From positions 1-64,000 of the forward strand of contig JAJPIX010000047.1 in assembly GCA_021324545.1 (NCBI GenBank): DNA of 64,000 nt, written 5' to 3'. Origin of the DNA: Alphaproteobacteria bacterium (GTDB taxonomy: Bacteria > Pseudomonadota > Alphaproteobacteria > Micropepsales > Micropepsaceae). Every line of letters starts with the position of its first letter. The first letter of the stretch is position 1. Of this stretch, positions 9,166-18,613 are shown piece by piece. The notes under the pieces were generated by a model. That model was given only the letters and a program-made list of their open reading frames with translations, did not search any database and was not told the DNA's origin. The translations under genes were made by a program, and so were the position numbers.

Positions 9166-9915
9166 ATGAAAGCCGTTCTCGTCACCGGCGCGGCAAAGAG
9201 ACTTGGCCGCGCGATTGCGCTGGATCTCGCCCGCGCGGGCTGGGCCGTGGCCATTCACTACAAAAGCTCAGACGCCGAGGCGCGGCAGACCGCTGCGGAC
9301 GCAAGGGTAGCAGGGGCAAAGGTCTCGCTGGTCAGGGCCGATCTTGCGAACGAGGCGGAGGCTTCGGCGCTGATCGGGCAGGCGGCCAGGGAGCTGGGAC
9401 CGCTGACCGCGCTCGTCAACAGCGCCTCGCTGTTCGAAAACGACGACTGGCAGAGCGCAACCCGCAAGAGCTGGGATGCGCATATGGAAACCAATCTGCG
9501 CGCGCCGTTTGTTCTTTCCCAGGCCTTTGCCAAACAGCTTGCACGGGGCGCGGAGGGAGCGATTGTCAACGTCATTGACCAGCGCGTGCTGAAGCCCACG
9601 CCGCAATTCATCTCCTACAGCCTGAGCAAGGCGGGCCTCTGGTGGCTCACCACCACGCTCGCGCAGGCGCTGGCGCCGCGGGTGCGCGTGAATGCGGTGG
9701 CGCCCGGGCCCACCATGCGCAACGTGCGCCAGTCGGAGGCCGATTTCCGCCGGCAGCAGGAAGCGACCCTTCTTGGCCGCGGCGCCGATGCAGAAGATAT
9801 CTGTCAGGCCGTGCGTTATCTTCTGGACGCCAGGGCGGTGACCGGCCAGATGATCGCGGTGGACGGCGGGCAGCATCTCATCTGGCAGACGCCGGACGTT
9901 ATGGGAAAAGAGTAA
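9166..9915 (+). CDS. folM: pteridine reductase-like SDR (FolM/PTR1 type)
   Basis: A 249-residue short-chain dehydrogenase. The N-terminal TGAAKRLGRAIA matches the TGxxxRxG cofactor motif that separates pteridine reductases (PTR1, FolM) from ordinary SDRs, and YSLSKAG supplies the catalytic YxxxK. Such enzymes reduce dihydromonapterin or dihydrobiopterin and sometimes dihydrofolate with NADPH. The gene overlaps folB (TAATG junction), which fits a pterin role. The exact substrate is inferred from the motif and neighbour, not proven. Confidence 0.8.
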   Translation: MKAVLVTGAAKRLGRAIALDLARAGWAVAIHYKSSDAEARQTAADARVAGAKVSLVRADLANEAEASALIGQAARELGPLTALVNSASLFENDDWQSATRKSWDAHMETNLRAPFVLSQAFAKQLARGAEGAIVNVIDQRVLKPTPQFISYSLSKAGLWWLTTTLAQALAPRVRVNAVAPGPTMRNVRQSEADFRRQQEATLLGRGADAEDICQAVRYLLDARAVTGQMIAVDGGQHLIWQTPDVMGKE

Positions 9916-10310
9916 TGACCAACGTGCAGCCCCTTCGCATCGCTGACGCGGCCAAGGCCGTCCGCCATGTCTTCATCCGCAATCTGGAGGTGCTGGCGCA
10001 GATCGGGATTCACGGCCACGAACAGGGCAAGCTTCAGCCGGTGCGCATCAATGTGGACCTGGCGGTGGAAGATACGGCGAAGCTCGAGGACAGGCTGGAA
10101 AAGGTCGTGGACTACGAAGCGATCACGAAAAAGATCCGCGACATCGTGGCCAGCGGGCACATCAATCTGGCCGAAACCTTCGCCGAACGCATCGCGCAGG
10201 CCTGTTTCGAAGATGCCCGCGTGAAAATTGCCCGCGTGCGCGTGGAAAAACTGCATGCGCTTCCGGGCGCCGAGTCGGCCGGAGTCGAAATCGAGCGCGT
10301 GCGCGGCTGA
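9915..10310 (+). CDS. folB: dihydroneopterin aldolase
   Basis: A 131-residue FolB homolog converting 7,8-dihydroneopterin to 6-hydroxymethyl-dihydropterin in folate synthesis. Family features include VFIRNLEVLAQIGIHGHEQG, the VDYEAI segment and NLAETFAERIAQAC. The start is the ATG at 9915 overlapping the last base of the upstream stop (TAATG). It forms a pair with the pteridine reductase; folK and folP are not in the window. Confidence 0.93.
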   Translation: MTNVQPLRIADAAKAVRHVFIRNLEVLAQIGIHGHEQGKLQPVRINVDLAVEDTAKLEDRLEKVVDYEAITKKIRDIVASGHINLAETFAERIAQACFEDARVKIARVRVEKLHALPGAESAGVEIERVRG

Positions 10311-10313
10311 GTT

Positions 10314-10655
10314 CTATTCGGTCGCACGCTTCTCGCTGTTCCAGCGCAACATGCCGCCCGGAAGGTTGGCGCAACGGAATCCCGACCGCTGGAGCAGCGC
10401 CGTGGCCTTCCCGGACCGGCCGCCGGATTTGCAGACGCAGACAACCGGCCTGTCCTTCGGCAGCTCGCCGATCCGCGCGGGCAACTGGCCGAGCGGAATG
10501 AGCATCGCGCCGGGAATGTGCCCAAGCTCGCCGGTAAACTCGTCAGGCTCGCGCACATCCAGGACAAGCACCTTGGCCCGGTTGCCTTCAACCCAGTCCG
10601 GCGGCACTTCGGAAATGCCGCCGGGCCCTGGCGCAAGCGGCGCCCAATCGCTCAC
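10314..10655 (-). CDS. single-domain rhodanese-like protein
   Basis: A 113-residue rhodanese-fold protein. The active-site loop CKSGGRS carries the catalytic cysteine, and LDVREPDEFTGELGHIPGA matches the usual beta-strand/DVRE segment. It may transfer sulfane sulfur or serve a redox role. The GTG start overlaps the TGA of the DUF1993 gene (GTGA), so the two are one operon. It converges on folB with a three-base gap. Confidence 0.9.
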   Translation of the reverse strand: MSDWAPLAPGPGGISEVPPDWVEGNRAKVLVLDVREPDEFTGELGHIPGAMLIPLGQLPARIGELPKDRPVVCVCKSGGRSGKATALLQRSGFRCANLPGGMLRWNSEKRATE

Positions 10656-11161
10656 AGCAGGCCCGCCATGAAATCGGGCTTGCCGATCTCGACGCCGTTG
10701 TGCCGCAGGATCGCATAGGCTGTGGTGCAGTGGAAAAAGAAATTGGGCAGCACGAAATGGAGCAGATACTTCTGGCCGGTGAAATTCACGTCCTGCCCTC
10801 CGATCTTGAGCGTGACCGTTTTCTCTTCCGAGCCGTCGATCTGTTCGGGCCTGAACCCCTTCACGAAGGCAATGGTTTTTTCAATACGGGCCTTCAGTTC
10901 CGGAAATGTGGATTCGGTGTCAGGATAGGCGGGGATTTCCGTGCCGGAAAGCCGCGCCATGCAGCCCTTGGCCTGATCGGAGGCGATCTGGACCTGGCGC
11001 GACAGCGGAAACATGTTCGGAAAAAGCCGCGCGTTCACCAGCACCGACGGATCGATCTTTCTTGCCTCGGCATAAGCTGCGCCCTTGTCGAGCACGCCGC
11101 CAAGGCTCGTGAGATAATGCGTGAAGACCGGCGCAGACGCTTGGTACATGCCCAATGACAT
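10652..11161 (-). CDS. DUF1993 domain-containing protein
   Basis: A 169-residue protein matching DUF1993 in layout: an N-terminal [13 protein letters not shown] start, a helical region, and the C-terminal [15 protein letters not shown] segment with conserved histidine. Related to DinB-like four-helix proteins; function unknown. It is the first gene of a two-gene unit with the rhodanese and diverges from uvrC, sharing a 72-base promoter region. Confidence 0.85.
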   Translation of the reverse strand: MSLGMYQASAPVFTHYLTSLGGVLDKGAAYAEARKIDPSVLVNARLFPNMFPLSRQVQIASDQAKGCMARLSGTEIPAYPDTESTFPELKARIEKTIAFVKGFRPEQIDGSEEKTVTLKIGGQDVNFTGQKYLLHFVLPNFFFHCTTAYAILRHNGVEIGKPDFMAGLL

Positions 11162-11233
11162 CGAAAACTCCTTCCGGATGGATGTGCCGGGGCTCTCTTT
11201 GCCGCCCCGCGTGAGGCTATTATATCCGGCGCG

Positions 11234-13105
11234 ATGAACGACGCCACCGGAACGGATGCACCCCTGAAAGGCCCCGAACGCATTGGGGCCTATCTGAAGA
11301 CGCTGCCCGATGCGCCCGGCGTCTATCGCATGCTCAACGACAGGGGCGAGGTGCTTTATGTCGGCAAGGCCAAAAGCCTGAAGAAGCGCGTGACATCCTA
11401 CGCGCGGGGCGCGGTGCACAGCGAGCGCTTGACGCGAATGATTTCGGAAACGGCCGAAATGATTTTCGTCACCACGGCATCCGAGACCGAAGCGCTCCTT
11501 CTGGAATCCAACCTGATCAAGCGGCTGAAGCCGCGCTACAATGTTTCCTATCGCGACGACAAGTCGTTTCCCAACATTCTCTTGCGGCAGGACCACCCCT
11601 TTCCGCAGCTTCTGAAGCATCGCGGGGCCAAAAGCACCAGGGGCATCTATTTCGGGCCGTTCGCAAGCGCGGGCGCGGTGAACCGCACGCTCAACACCCT
11701 GCAGCGGGCGTTTCTTCTGCGATCCTGTTCCGACTCGGTTTTCGAATCGCGCACCCGGCCGTGCCTGCTCTTCCAGATCAAGCGCTGCAGCGCGCCCTGC
11801 ACCGGCCGCATCGATCAGGCGGGCTATGCGGAACTGGTGCGCGAAGCCGAGCAGTTTCTCACGGGCAAGCGCCGCACCGTGCAGGATCAGGTGGTGAGGG
11901 ACATGAACGCAGCCGCGGCGGCGCTGGATTTCGAGCGCGCCGCGCGCCTGCGGGACCGCATCCGCGCCATGAGCCATGTGCAGGAGTCGCAGGGCATCAA
12001 TCCCACGACCTTTTCGGACGCCGACGTGTTCGCGGCCCATTCGGAAGGCGGCCAGACCTGCATCCAGGTGTTCTTCTTCCGCGCGGGCCAGAACTGGGGC
12101 AACCGCCCCTACTTCCCGCGGCATGCGGCCGACATGCCGACGGCCGAAGTCCTGGAATCCTTCATCGGCCAATTCTACGACGACCGCACGGCGCCCAGGC
12201 TGATCCTGCTGTCTGAAGGCGTGACCAATGCGCATCTGCTCGCCTTGGCCCTGGGAACGCGCGCCGGGCACAAGGTCGAAATCAGCGTGCCCGAGCGCGG
12301 CGAGAAGCGGCAGATCGTGGACATGGCGGTTACCAACGCGCGCGAGCAGCTTGGCCGGCGCATGGCGGAAAACACCGCCCAGCGCGAACTGCTGGAAGGC
12401 GTGGCCGAAATCTTTGGTCTCGAAAGCCCGCCGCGGCGCATCGAAGTGTATGACAACTCCCACATCCAGGGCGCGCATGCGCTGGGCGCGATGATCGTGG
12501 CGGGGCCGGACGGGTTCGAGAAGGGCGAATACCGCAAGTTCAACATCAAATCGGCCGAGCTCACGCCGGGCGACGATTACGCCATGATGCGTGAAGTGCT
12601 GACGCGGCGCTTCTCGCGGCTGGTGAAGGAAAACGAGGCCGATGAAGCCAAGGCGAAATGGCCCGATCTGGCGCTGATTGACGGAGGGCCGGGCCAGCTG
12701 GCCGTGGCGCAGGCGGTGCTGGAGGATCTTGGCGTGGAAGACGTGTGCCTGGCCGCCATTTCCAAGGGACCGGACCGCGACGCGGGCCGCGAGCATTTCT
12801 ACATGCCGGGGCGCGAGCCGTTTCGCCTCGATCCCAGGTCGCCCGTTCTTTACTATCTGCAGCGGTTGCGCGACGAGGCGCACCGTTTTGCCATCGGCAG
12901 CCACCGGAAAAAGCGCAGCAAGGCGATCGGCGCCAGTCCGCTGGATGAGATCGGCGGCGTGGGTGCGGCGAGAAAGCGCGCCCTCCTGCAGCACTTCGGC
13001 TCCGCCAAAGCTGTGGCCGGCGCAAGCCTTGCCGATCTTGAATCTGTCGGTGGCGTGAACAGGACACTGGCCAAGAAAATTTTCGATTTCTTCCATCCCG
13101 GATAG
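11234..13105 (+). CDS. uvrC: UvrABC excinuclease subunit C
   Basis: Nucleotide excision repair nuclease making the two incisions around a lesion, 623 residues as usual. The N-terminal GIY-YIG domain begins at GVYRML...[13 protein letters not shown]; a UVR coiled segment ([16 protein letters not shown]) lies near 220-235; the RNase H-like endonuclease domain contains VYDNSHIQG and LIDGGPGQL; the C-terminus ends in a helix-hairpin-helix pair. It starts the alphaproteobacterial uvrC-pgsA-moaD-moaE run. Confidence 0.97.
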   Translation: MNDATGTDAPLKGPERIGAYLKTLPDAPGVYRMLNDRGEVLYVGKAKSLKKRVTSYARGAVHSERLTRMISETAEMIFVTTASETEALLLESNLIKRLKPRYNVSYRDDKSFPNILLRQDHPFPQLLKHRGAKSTRGIYFGPFASAGAVNRTLNTLQRAFLLRSCSDSVFESRTRPCLLFQIKRCSAPCTGRIDQAGYAELVREAEQFLTGKRRTVQDQVVRDMNAAAAALDFERAARLRDRIRAMSHVQESQGINPTTFSDADVFAAHSEGGQTCIQVFFFRAGQNWGNRPYFPRHAADMPTAEVLESFIGQFYDDRTAPRLILLSEGVTNAHLLALALGTRAGHKVEISVPERGEKRQIVDMAVTNAREQLGRRMAENTAQRELLEGVAEIFGLESPPRRIEVYDNSHIQGAHALGAMIVAGPDGFEKGEYRKFNIKSAELTPGDDYAMMREVLTRRFSRLVKENEADEAKAKWPDLALIDGGPGQLAVAQAVLEDLGVEDVCLAAISKGPDRDAGREHFYMPGREPFRLDPRSPVLYYLQRLRDEAHRFAIGSHRKKRSKAIGASPLDEIGGVGAARKRALLQHFGSAKAVAGASLADLESVGGVNRTLAKKIFDFFHPG

Positions 13106-13127
13106 GGGCGGATGCTATGGTTGGGAC

Positions 13128-13736
13128 ATGTTCGGACTTGCCAATTCCATCACCGTGCTGCGCATCCTTCTGGTGCCGGTTTTCGTCGCGCTTTTCTGGC
13201 AGCCGGGGGACACCGCCCGGCTGATCGCATTCGTCATCTTCTGCATCGCGGGCGCCAGCGACGCGCTCGACGGCCTGGTGGCGCGCCGGTTCAACCAGCC
13301 CTCCGATTTCGGGCGGATGCTGGATCCCATCGCCGACAAGATTCTCGTGGCCGTGGCGCTGATGATGCTTGTGGCCAATAACACCTTCGACGGGCTGCGG
13401 CTGGTTCCCGCCCTCGTGATCCTGGCCCGCGAGATCCTTGTCTCCGGCATGCGGGAATTCCTGGCGGGCGCGGACGTCAGCATCCCCGTCACGCTGCTCG
13501 CCAAGATGAAGACCACCATCCAGATGATCGCCATCGGCGCAATGATTCTGGGACCGCTGGCCGACCGCTTCATTCCCGGTGCGCTGGCCTTTGCCTATGT
13601 CGCGCTGTGGGTGGCGGCGGCCCTGACCGTCTATACCGGTTTTGAGTATTTTCGCGCGGGCATCCGCCACGCGCGGCCCACGCCGGCGCCGGCGCCGCCG
13701 GCACGGCGCAGGAACAAGGCGGGAGAAACGGTGTGA
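13128..13736 (+). CDS. pgsA: CDP-diacylglycerol-glycerol-3-phosphate 3-phosphatidyltransferase
   Basis: Integral membrane enzyme for the committed step of phosphatidylglycerol and cardiolipin synthesis, 202 residues. The CDP-alcohol phosphotransferase motif is complete and correctly spaced: Asp48-Gly49, Ala52-Arg53, Gly62, Asp66 and Asp70, with the extra Asp45. The proline/alanine-rich basic C-terminal tail (from about residue 178) is cytoplasmic. Its TGA overlaps the GTG of moaD. Confidence 0.95.
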   Translation: MFGLANSITVLRILLVPVFVALFWQPGDTARLIAFVIFCIAGASDALDGLVARRFNQPSDFGRMLDPIADKILVAVALMMLVANNTFDGLRLVPALVILAREILVSGMREFLAGADVSIPVTLLAKMKTTIQMIAIGAMILGPLADRFIPGALAFAYVALWVAAALTVYTGFEYFRAGIRHARPTPAPAPPARRRNKAGETV

Positions 13737-13984
13737 AGCTTCTCTATTTCGCGTGGGTGCGCCAGAAAGTCGGGCGCGGAGAAGAAATTCTCGCCCCACC
13801 CGCGAATGTGAGGACGGTGGCGGACCTGGCCCATCACCTTCGGCTCAGGGGCAACGGCTATGCCGAAGCCTTTTCGGACATGACGCGCCTGCGCGCCGCG
13901 GTCAACCAGCGGCACGCAACCCTCGATGCCGCCATTGGCGCGGACGACGAGATCGCCTTCTTCCCGCCGGTGACGGGAGGCTGA
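13733..13984 (+). CDS. moaD: molybdopterin synthase sulfur carrier subunit
   Basis: Small ubiquitin-fold subunit, 83 residues, ending in the required Gly-Gly (FFPPVTGG), whose C-terminus is thiocarboxylated to donate sulfur to precursor Z. The GTG start at 13733 overlaps pgsA's stop, and moaE follows after one base. The N-terminal MKLLYFAWVRQKVG is typical. Confidence 0.94.
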   Translation: MKLLYFAWVRQKVGRGEEILAPPANVRTVADLAHHLRLRGNGYAEAFSDMTRLRAAVNQRHATLDAAIGADDEIAFFPPVTGG

Positions 13985-13985
13985 C

Positions 13986-14426
13986 ATGGGCACCCATATC
14001 CGCGTCCAGGCGGAAGATTTCGAGATCGCCGACGAAACCGCGGCGCTGGCCGAAACGGGCGCCGGCGCAATTGTCACGTTCACGGGCCGTGTCCGGGGAC
14101 AGGATGGTGTGAGCGCGCTCGTGGTCGAGCATTACCCCGGCATGACCGAACGCGAGATTGCGCGCATCGCGGCAGAAGCCGAGGGCCGCTGGCCGCTTCT
14201 CGGCATCACCGTCATTCACCGGGTCGGGCGGCTGAACGCGGGCGAACAGATCGTGCTTGTTGCCGCGGCGGCGGCGCACCGAAAGTCGGCTTTCGAAGCC
14301 TGCGAATTCCTGATGGATTATCTCAAGTCCGAAGCGCCGTTCTGGAAGCAGGAAGAACGCGCCGGCGCGCTCGTGTGGGTGGAGGCAAAGCCGGCCGATG
14401 ACGCCGCACTCAGGCGGTGGCGCTGA
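13986..14426 (+). CDS. moaE: molybdopterin synthase catalytic subunit
   Basis: Large subunit of molybdopterin synthase, 146 residues, forming the dithiolene with MoaD. Visible signatures include GAIVTFTGRVRG, LVVEHYPGMTE, HRVGRLNAGEQIV and the catalytic-lysine regions FLMDYLKSEAPFWKQE. It is the last gene of the uvrC-pgsA-moaDE run. Its final 17 bases overlap the 3' end of the convergent ilvE. Confidence 0.96.
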   Translation: MGTHIRVQAEDFEIADETAALAETGAGAIVTFTGRVRGQDGVSALVVEHYPGMTEREIARIAAEAEGRWPLLGITVIHRVGRLNAGEQIVLVAAAAAHRKSAFEACEFLMDYLKSEAPFWKQEERAGALVWVEAKPADDAALRRWR

Positions 14427-15318
14427 CCTTTTTCGGCTCGACATGGCTGTGCACGTCGGCCATGTATTCGTTCATCATCGTCTCGCACATTCTTCCGGGC
14501 GTGAAGCGATACGGCCCGATCTCGGAGACGGGCGTCACTTCGGCGGCCGTGCCGGTCAGGAAACATTCGGAGAAGCCGGAAAGCTCGGCCGGCTCGATAT
14601 GCCGTTCCTCCACCGGAATATGCCGCGCCTTGGCCAGCGCAATGATCGAGCGGCGGGTAATGCCGTCGAGGAAGCAGTCCGCTATCGGCGTGACCAGGCG
14701 GCCGTCCTTTGCGAAAAACATGTTCGCGCCCGTGGCCTCGGCCACATAGCCGCGATAATCGAGCATCATGGCGTCGGAGTAGCCCTTCTTCTCCGCGGCA
14801 TGTTTGGAAAGCGTGGCGATCATGTAGAGCCCCGCCGCTTTCGACCGCCAGGGCGCGGTGTCCGGCGCCGGGCGCCGCCAGTCTGCAATCGTCAGACGGA
14901 TGCCCTTGAGCTTTTCCTTCACGTCGAAATACGACGCCCATTGCCAGGTCGCGATGGCGACATGGATTCGCGAATCCGGCGCGGCCACCGACATGCGCTC
15001 GCTGCCGCGCCACACCACGGGGCGGACATAGGCGTTCTCGAACCCCATGGCTTCGGCCGCCTGCTGGCTGGCGCGGCTGATTTCGGCCTCCGTGTAGGGA
15101 ATTTTCATGTCGAGGATGCGGGCCGATTCGAACAGCCGCGCGGTATGCTCTTCCAGCCTGTAGATGCGCCCCGCATACATGCGCTCGCCTTCGAAAACGC
15201 TTGAGGCATAGTGGAGCCCGTGGGTGAGCACGTGGATTTTGGCGTCCCGCCATGGAATCAGTTTCCCGTCGAACCAGAGCGAACCGTCGCGATCGTCGAA
15301 GGGAATGACAGGAACCAT
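14410..15318 (-). CDS. ilvE: branched-chain amino acid aminotransferase
   Basis: Fold-type IV PLP aminotransferase catalysing the last step of isoleucine, leucine and valine synthesis. At 302 residues it is normal; the PLP lysine is Lys160 in WRSKAAGLYM, and the TGTAAEVTPV segment that contacts the phosphate is present. ATG at 15318 gives MVPVIPFDDRDGSLWFDGK, the standard N-terminus. It converges on moaE with a 17-base overlap and diverges from the response regulator. Confidence 0.94.
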   Translation of the reverse strand: MVPVIPFDDRDGSLWFDGKLIPWRDAKIHVLTHGLHYASSVFEGERMYAGRIYRLEEHTARLFESARILDMKIPYTEAEISRASQQAAEAMGFENAYVRPVVWRGSERMSVAAPDSRIHVAIATWQWASYFDVKEKLKGIRLTIADWRRPAPDTAPWRSKAAGLYMIATLSKHAAEKKGYSDAMMLDYRGYVAEATGANMFFAKDGRLVTPIADCFLDGITRRSIIALAKARHIPVEERHIEPAELSGFSECFLTGTAAEVTPVSEIGPYRFTPGRMCETMMNEYMADVHSHVEPKKVSATA

Positions 15319-15505
15319 GATGGGCCTCGTGTTCTGGCGGGCCTGGCGCCCGGCTGTGCAATGGGTAGAACGCGCGGGCGGCGTCACATGTCAATATCGG
15401 CTATAAAATGTGTCTGAACGGGCGGACAAGTCCTTATAAGATAACAAAGCCGGCAGGCCGGCGGATTGGTTATTGCCCCCGTTTTAACCAGGATTGCATT
15501 GCAGC

Positions 15506-16210
15506 ATGAACAGCCCGGGAAGAATCGAGGACACACATGTCCTGGTCGTGGACGACGACGAAAGGTTGCGCGCCCTCCTGCAGCGCTATCTGTCGTCCAA
15601 CGGCTTTCGGGTCAGCGTGGCGGCCGACGCCGCGGCCGCGCGCGCCCTGATGAAGAGCATCGCGTTCGACCTTCTGATTCTCGACGTGATGATGCCCGGC
15701 GAAACCGGCCTCGACCTGACCAAGGCGGTCAGGGCCCATTCGCAGGTGCCCATCCTGATGCTCACCGCGCGCGGCGAGCCGGCAGACCGGATCGCGGGCC
15801 TGGAACATGGGGCCGATGACTATCTGCCCAAGCCGTTCGAGCCGCGCGAGCTTCTGCTGCGCGTGAGCGCGCTTCTGCGGCGGGCTGCGCCGCCCGCGCG
15901 CTCGGCGCACAGGGAAGTGCAAATGGGCGAGGCCGTGTTCGATCCGGAGCGCGGCGAGCTTCGCCGGAACGGCAAGCCGGTGCGCCTGACAAGCTCCGAG
16001 GCGGCGTTGCTGAAGCTGTTTGCCGCCAATGCCGGGCGCGCCTTCAGCCGGACCGATCTGTGCACGCGGCTCGGCGTGGCGCTGGAGCGTTCCATCGACG
16101 TGCAGGTGACGCGGCTCAGGCGCAAGATCGAGGAGGATCCCAAATTGCCCCTCTATCTGCAGACTGTGCGGGGCATCGGCTATGTCCTTGTGCCCGACCG
16201 GGTAAGCTGA
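15506..16210 (+). CDS. OmpR-family response regulator (PetR-like)
   Basis: A 234-residue two-component regulator: receiver domain with acidic pocket DDD at 16-18, phospho-acceptor Asp60 (LLILDVMMPGETG) and the conserved Lys in YLPKPFEPRE, followed by a winged-helix DNA-binding domain ending QTVRGIGYVLVPD. ATG 15506 was preferred to TTG 15494. The next base after its stop begins the histidine kinase gene. In several alphaproteobacteria a regulator of this subtype (PetR of Rhodobacter) also lies next to ilvE, so this is probably an ortholog; target genes cannot be read. Confidence 0.92.
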   Translation: MNSPGRIEDTHVLVVDDDERLRALLQRYLSSNGFRVSVAADAAAARALMKSIAFDLLILDVMMPGETGLDLTKAVRAHSQVPILMLTARGEPADRIAGLEHGADDYLPKPFEPRELLLRVSALLRRAAPPARSAHREVQMGEAVFDPERGELRRNGKPVRLTSSEAALLKLFAANAGRAFSRTDLCTRLGVALERSIDVQVTRLRRKIEEDPKLPLYLQTVRGIGYVLVPDRVS

Positions 16211-17542
16211 ATGGCGATCCACCCGTTCCGCACGATCAAGCGCGGATTGCCGCGGGGGCTCTTCTGGCGTTCGCTCATCATCATCGTCACGCCGATGGTG
16301 CTGTTGCAGGCGATCGTGACCTATGCCTTTTTCGAGCGGCACTACGATATCGTCACGCGCCACATGGCGGGAAACGTGGCGGCGGATGTGGCCTTCCTGG
16401 TGAGCATCGAAGAAAGCTATCCGCCGGGGGCGGAACGCACGCGGCTTTTGCAGATGGCAACGCGCGCACTCAACTACCAGATTTCGTTCATGCCCGGCGA
16501 GCATGTGGCGAAACTTTCGCGCCGCGAGCAGATCGATACGGCGCTTAATGCCGATTTCACCGAACAGCTCGGCGGCCTGAGGCGTTTTCACACGAATTTC
16601 GAGGGCGATTTCCTGGACCTGCGCGTCGAGGTGAAAGACGGCGTGCTGCGGCTGATGATTCCCAGGAAACGGCTCACCGCATCCAACGTGGATGTGTTCA
16701 TCCTGTGGATGGTCATATCGTCCCTGGTGCTTCTGGCGATCGCCATCATCTTCCTGCGCAATCAGGTCCGTCCGATCGAGCGGCTGGCCCGCGCCGCGGA
16801 TGCCTTCGGCAAGGGCCGCGCCGTGCCCGATTTCAAGCCGACGGGCGCAAGCGAAGTGCGCAGCGCCGCCCAGTCGTTTCTCACCATGCGCGCGCGCATC
16901 GAGCGCTATGTCCAGCAGCGGACGGAAATGCTGGCCGGCGTCAGCCATGACCTGAAGACGCCCCTCACCCGCATGAAGCTTCAACTGGCCATGATGGGCA
17001 GCGGCGCCGACGTGGAAGCCATGCGCCAGGACGTGGCCGAAATGGAGCGCATGCTGGACGAATATCTGGACTTTGCGCGCGGCGAGGGCGGCGAGGAGGC
17101 CGCGCCGGCCGATGTGGGCGAAATCGTGCAGGACGCCGCCGCGGCGGCCGGCCGCGCCCGCCACGCCGGAGGCGAACGGGTGAAGGTGGATGCGCCGGCC
17201 GGCATACGGCTGTCGGTGCGCAAGAATGCGCTGAAGCGCTGCGCGACAAACCTGATCGACAACGCGCTGAAGCACGGCGCGCATGTGGCGGTCGCGCTGA
17301 AGCGCAACGGCCGTTATGTGGACATCACCATCGATGATGACGGGCCGGGCATTCCGCCCGAGCGGCGTGAGGAAGCCTTCCGTCCCTTTCATCGGCTGGA
17401 CGAAGGCAGAAATCTGCAAAGCGGCGGTTCCGGGCTGGGGCTGGCCATCGCGCGCGACATCGCGCGGGCGCATGGCGGCGACCTGATTCTCGGCGACAGC
17501 CCGCTGGGCGGCCTTCGCGCGGCTATCCGCCTGCCCGTTTAG
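16211..17542 (+). CDS. EnvZ-like sensor histidine kinase
   Basis: A 443-residue inner-membrane kinase: first transmembrane helix around residues 18-38, a periplasmic loop of about 130 residues, second helix around 160-180, HAMP linker, then the dimerisation domain with phospho-accepting His246 (GVSHDLKTPLTRM) and a HATPase_c domain with the N-box around NLIDNALKHG and GSGLGLAIARDI. It abuts the response regulator with no gap, so they are a cognate pair. The last 20 bases overlap the convergent TetR-type gene. The signal sensed is unknown. Confidence 0.92.
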   Translation: MAIHPFRTIKRGLPRGLFWRSLIIIVTPMVLLQAIVTYAFFERHYDIVTRHMAGNVAADVAFLVSIEESYPPGAERTRLLQMATRALNYQISFMPGEHVAKLSRREQIDTALNADFTEQLGGLRRFHTNFEGDFLDLRVEVKDGVLRLMIPRKRLTASNVDVFILWMVISSLVLLAIAIIFLRNQVRPIERLARAADAFGKGRAVPDFKPTGASEVRSAAQSFLTMRARIERYVQQRTEMLAGVSHDLKTPLTRMKLQLAMMGSGADVEAMRQDVAEMERMLDEYLDFARGEGGEEAAPADVGEIVQDAAAAAGRARHAGGERVKVDAPAGIRLSVRKNALKRCATNLIDNALKHGAHVAVALKRNGRYVDITIDDDGPGIPPERREEAFRPFHRLDEGRNLQSGGSGLGLAIARDIARAHGGDLILGDSPLGGLRAAIRLPV

Positions 17543-18104
17543 ATTTCTTGCCGAAGCGCTTCGAGAGATCTTCCGCGCGGCCGAAATCACCATCGAGCGA
17601 GGCCATGGTTTTCGATAAATCCTTGCCGTCTGCGAGCCATGCGGGGATCGCGCGCGCAAGCGCCAGCGCAAAGCCGATGGCTTTGAGGCCGGACGGACCG
17701 GTATCGGCTTCCGCCAACGCAAGCAGCGTGGCGGCAGCGGAAAGAATGTCTTGGCGCGCGGCGATGAGCGCCAGCGGATCGCGGACGAGGCCGCCGTGCA
17801 GATTGCGGACTGCAGTCTTGCGGGGCCCGAGCGCCTCGAACCAGCACATCGCCACATCGAATGCACGCTCTCGCGGGGTGTGCGAGGAACGGTCGGGCTT
17901 GTAGCGTTTCAGCGTATCTGCGACCGACCGCTGCAGCAGAAGGCCGATAAGCCGGGGCTTGGCGGGAACCTCGCGCAGCAGAGCGGGCAACGACAGCTTT
18001 GCCGCCTTGGCGACATCCGCCAGCGTCAACGCGTCCCAGCGTTTCTTCGCCAGCACGCGAAACGCGGCTTCTGCGATCTTGTTTTCAGCGTCGGCTCCGG
18101 CCAT
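17523..18104 (-). CDS. TetR-type transcriptional regulator
   Basis: A protein of about 193 residues with an N-terminal TetR-like helix-turn-helix (LTLADVAKAAKLSLPALLREV) and an alpha-helical C-terminal half with no recognisable ligand signature. The basic tail ends KKSKRAGG. Start ATG at 18104 (MAGADAENK) is preferred; ATG at 18131 is possible. It is the last of a minus-strand series after the VOC gene (41-base gap). The helix-turn-helix is clear, the subfamily is not; COQ9-like proteins share this fold and cannot be fully excluded. Confidence 0.75.
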   Translation of the reverse strand: MAGADAENKIAEAAFRVLAKKRWDALTLADVAKAAKLSLPALLREVPAKPRLIGLLLQRSVADTLKRYKPDRSSHTPRERAFDVAMCWFEALGPRKTAVRNLHGGLVRDPLALIAARQDILSAAATLLALAEADTGPSGLKAIGFALALARAIPAWLADGKDLSKTMASLDGDFGRAEDLSKRFGKKSKRAGG

Positions 18105-18145
18105 GCACCAGCATTGCGCCGCCGGTTTCAAGACTCAAGTCACGT

Positions 18146-18550
18146 TCATTTCTCAGAAAGCGTCCAGGCGTGCCCTGCGGGATCTGAAATGCGGGCCCGG
18201 CGGCCGCCTTCGTTGGGATTGTTCTCGACAGGCCGCGTGATTTGGGCGCCGGCATCCACGGCACGCTTGAGCGCCACATCCAGATCGCCCACCTGAAGCC
18301 AGATGTTCACCGTCGTGCCGCCGAGAGCGCGTGGGCTTTTCACGCCGATCTTTTCCATTACGGCATAACTGTCCGCGACATAGAGCGAGCAGTCCCCGAA
18401 ACGGATTTCGGCATGCCCCACCTTGCCGTTCTCCGGATCAATCCAGCGCTCCACCTCTTTGGCGCCAAGACCCTTCACATAGAAATCGAGCGCTGCGGCT
18501 GCCGGCGTGGCGATCAGATATATGGAAAGCGGCGGGCGTTCTTCGGACAT
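18146..18550 (-). CDS. VOC-superfamily (glyoxalase/PhnB-like) protein
   Basis: A 134-residue single VOC-fold protein, similar in layout to PhnB-like and bleomycin-resistance-like proteins: beta-alpha repeats with ALDFYVKGLGAKEVERW, AEIRFGDCSLYVAD, VNIWLQVGDLDVALKRAVDA and the C-terminal ISDPAGHAWTLSEK. Substrate or role cannot be told. ATG 18550 is preceded by an AAAGGAA ribosome site. It lies between AraC-type and TetR-type regulators on the same strand. Confidence 0.85.
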   Translation of the reverse strand: MSEERPPLSIYLIATPAAAALDFYVKGLGAKEVERWIDPENGKVGHAEIRFGDCSLYVADSYAVMEKIGVKSPRALGGTTVNIWLQVGDLDVALKRAVDAGAQITRPVENNPNEGGRRARISDPAGHAWTLSEK

Positions 18551-18613
18551 GGCACGTTCCTTTTGCCGCACGCTAGTCCACCTTGAGGGCAAAGGATTGG
18601 AGAAATTTTCCGC

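Noticed and set aside
10652-13096. 814-codon minus-strand frame covering uvrC
   Set aside because: Only its last 169 codons (the DUF1993 gene) are real; the rest is the antisense shadow of uvrC.
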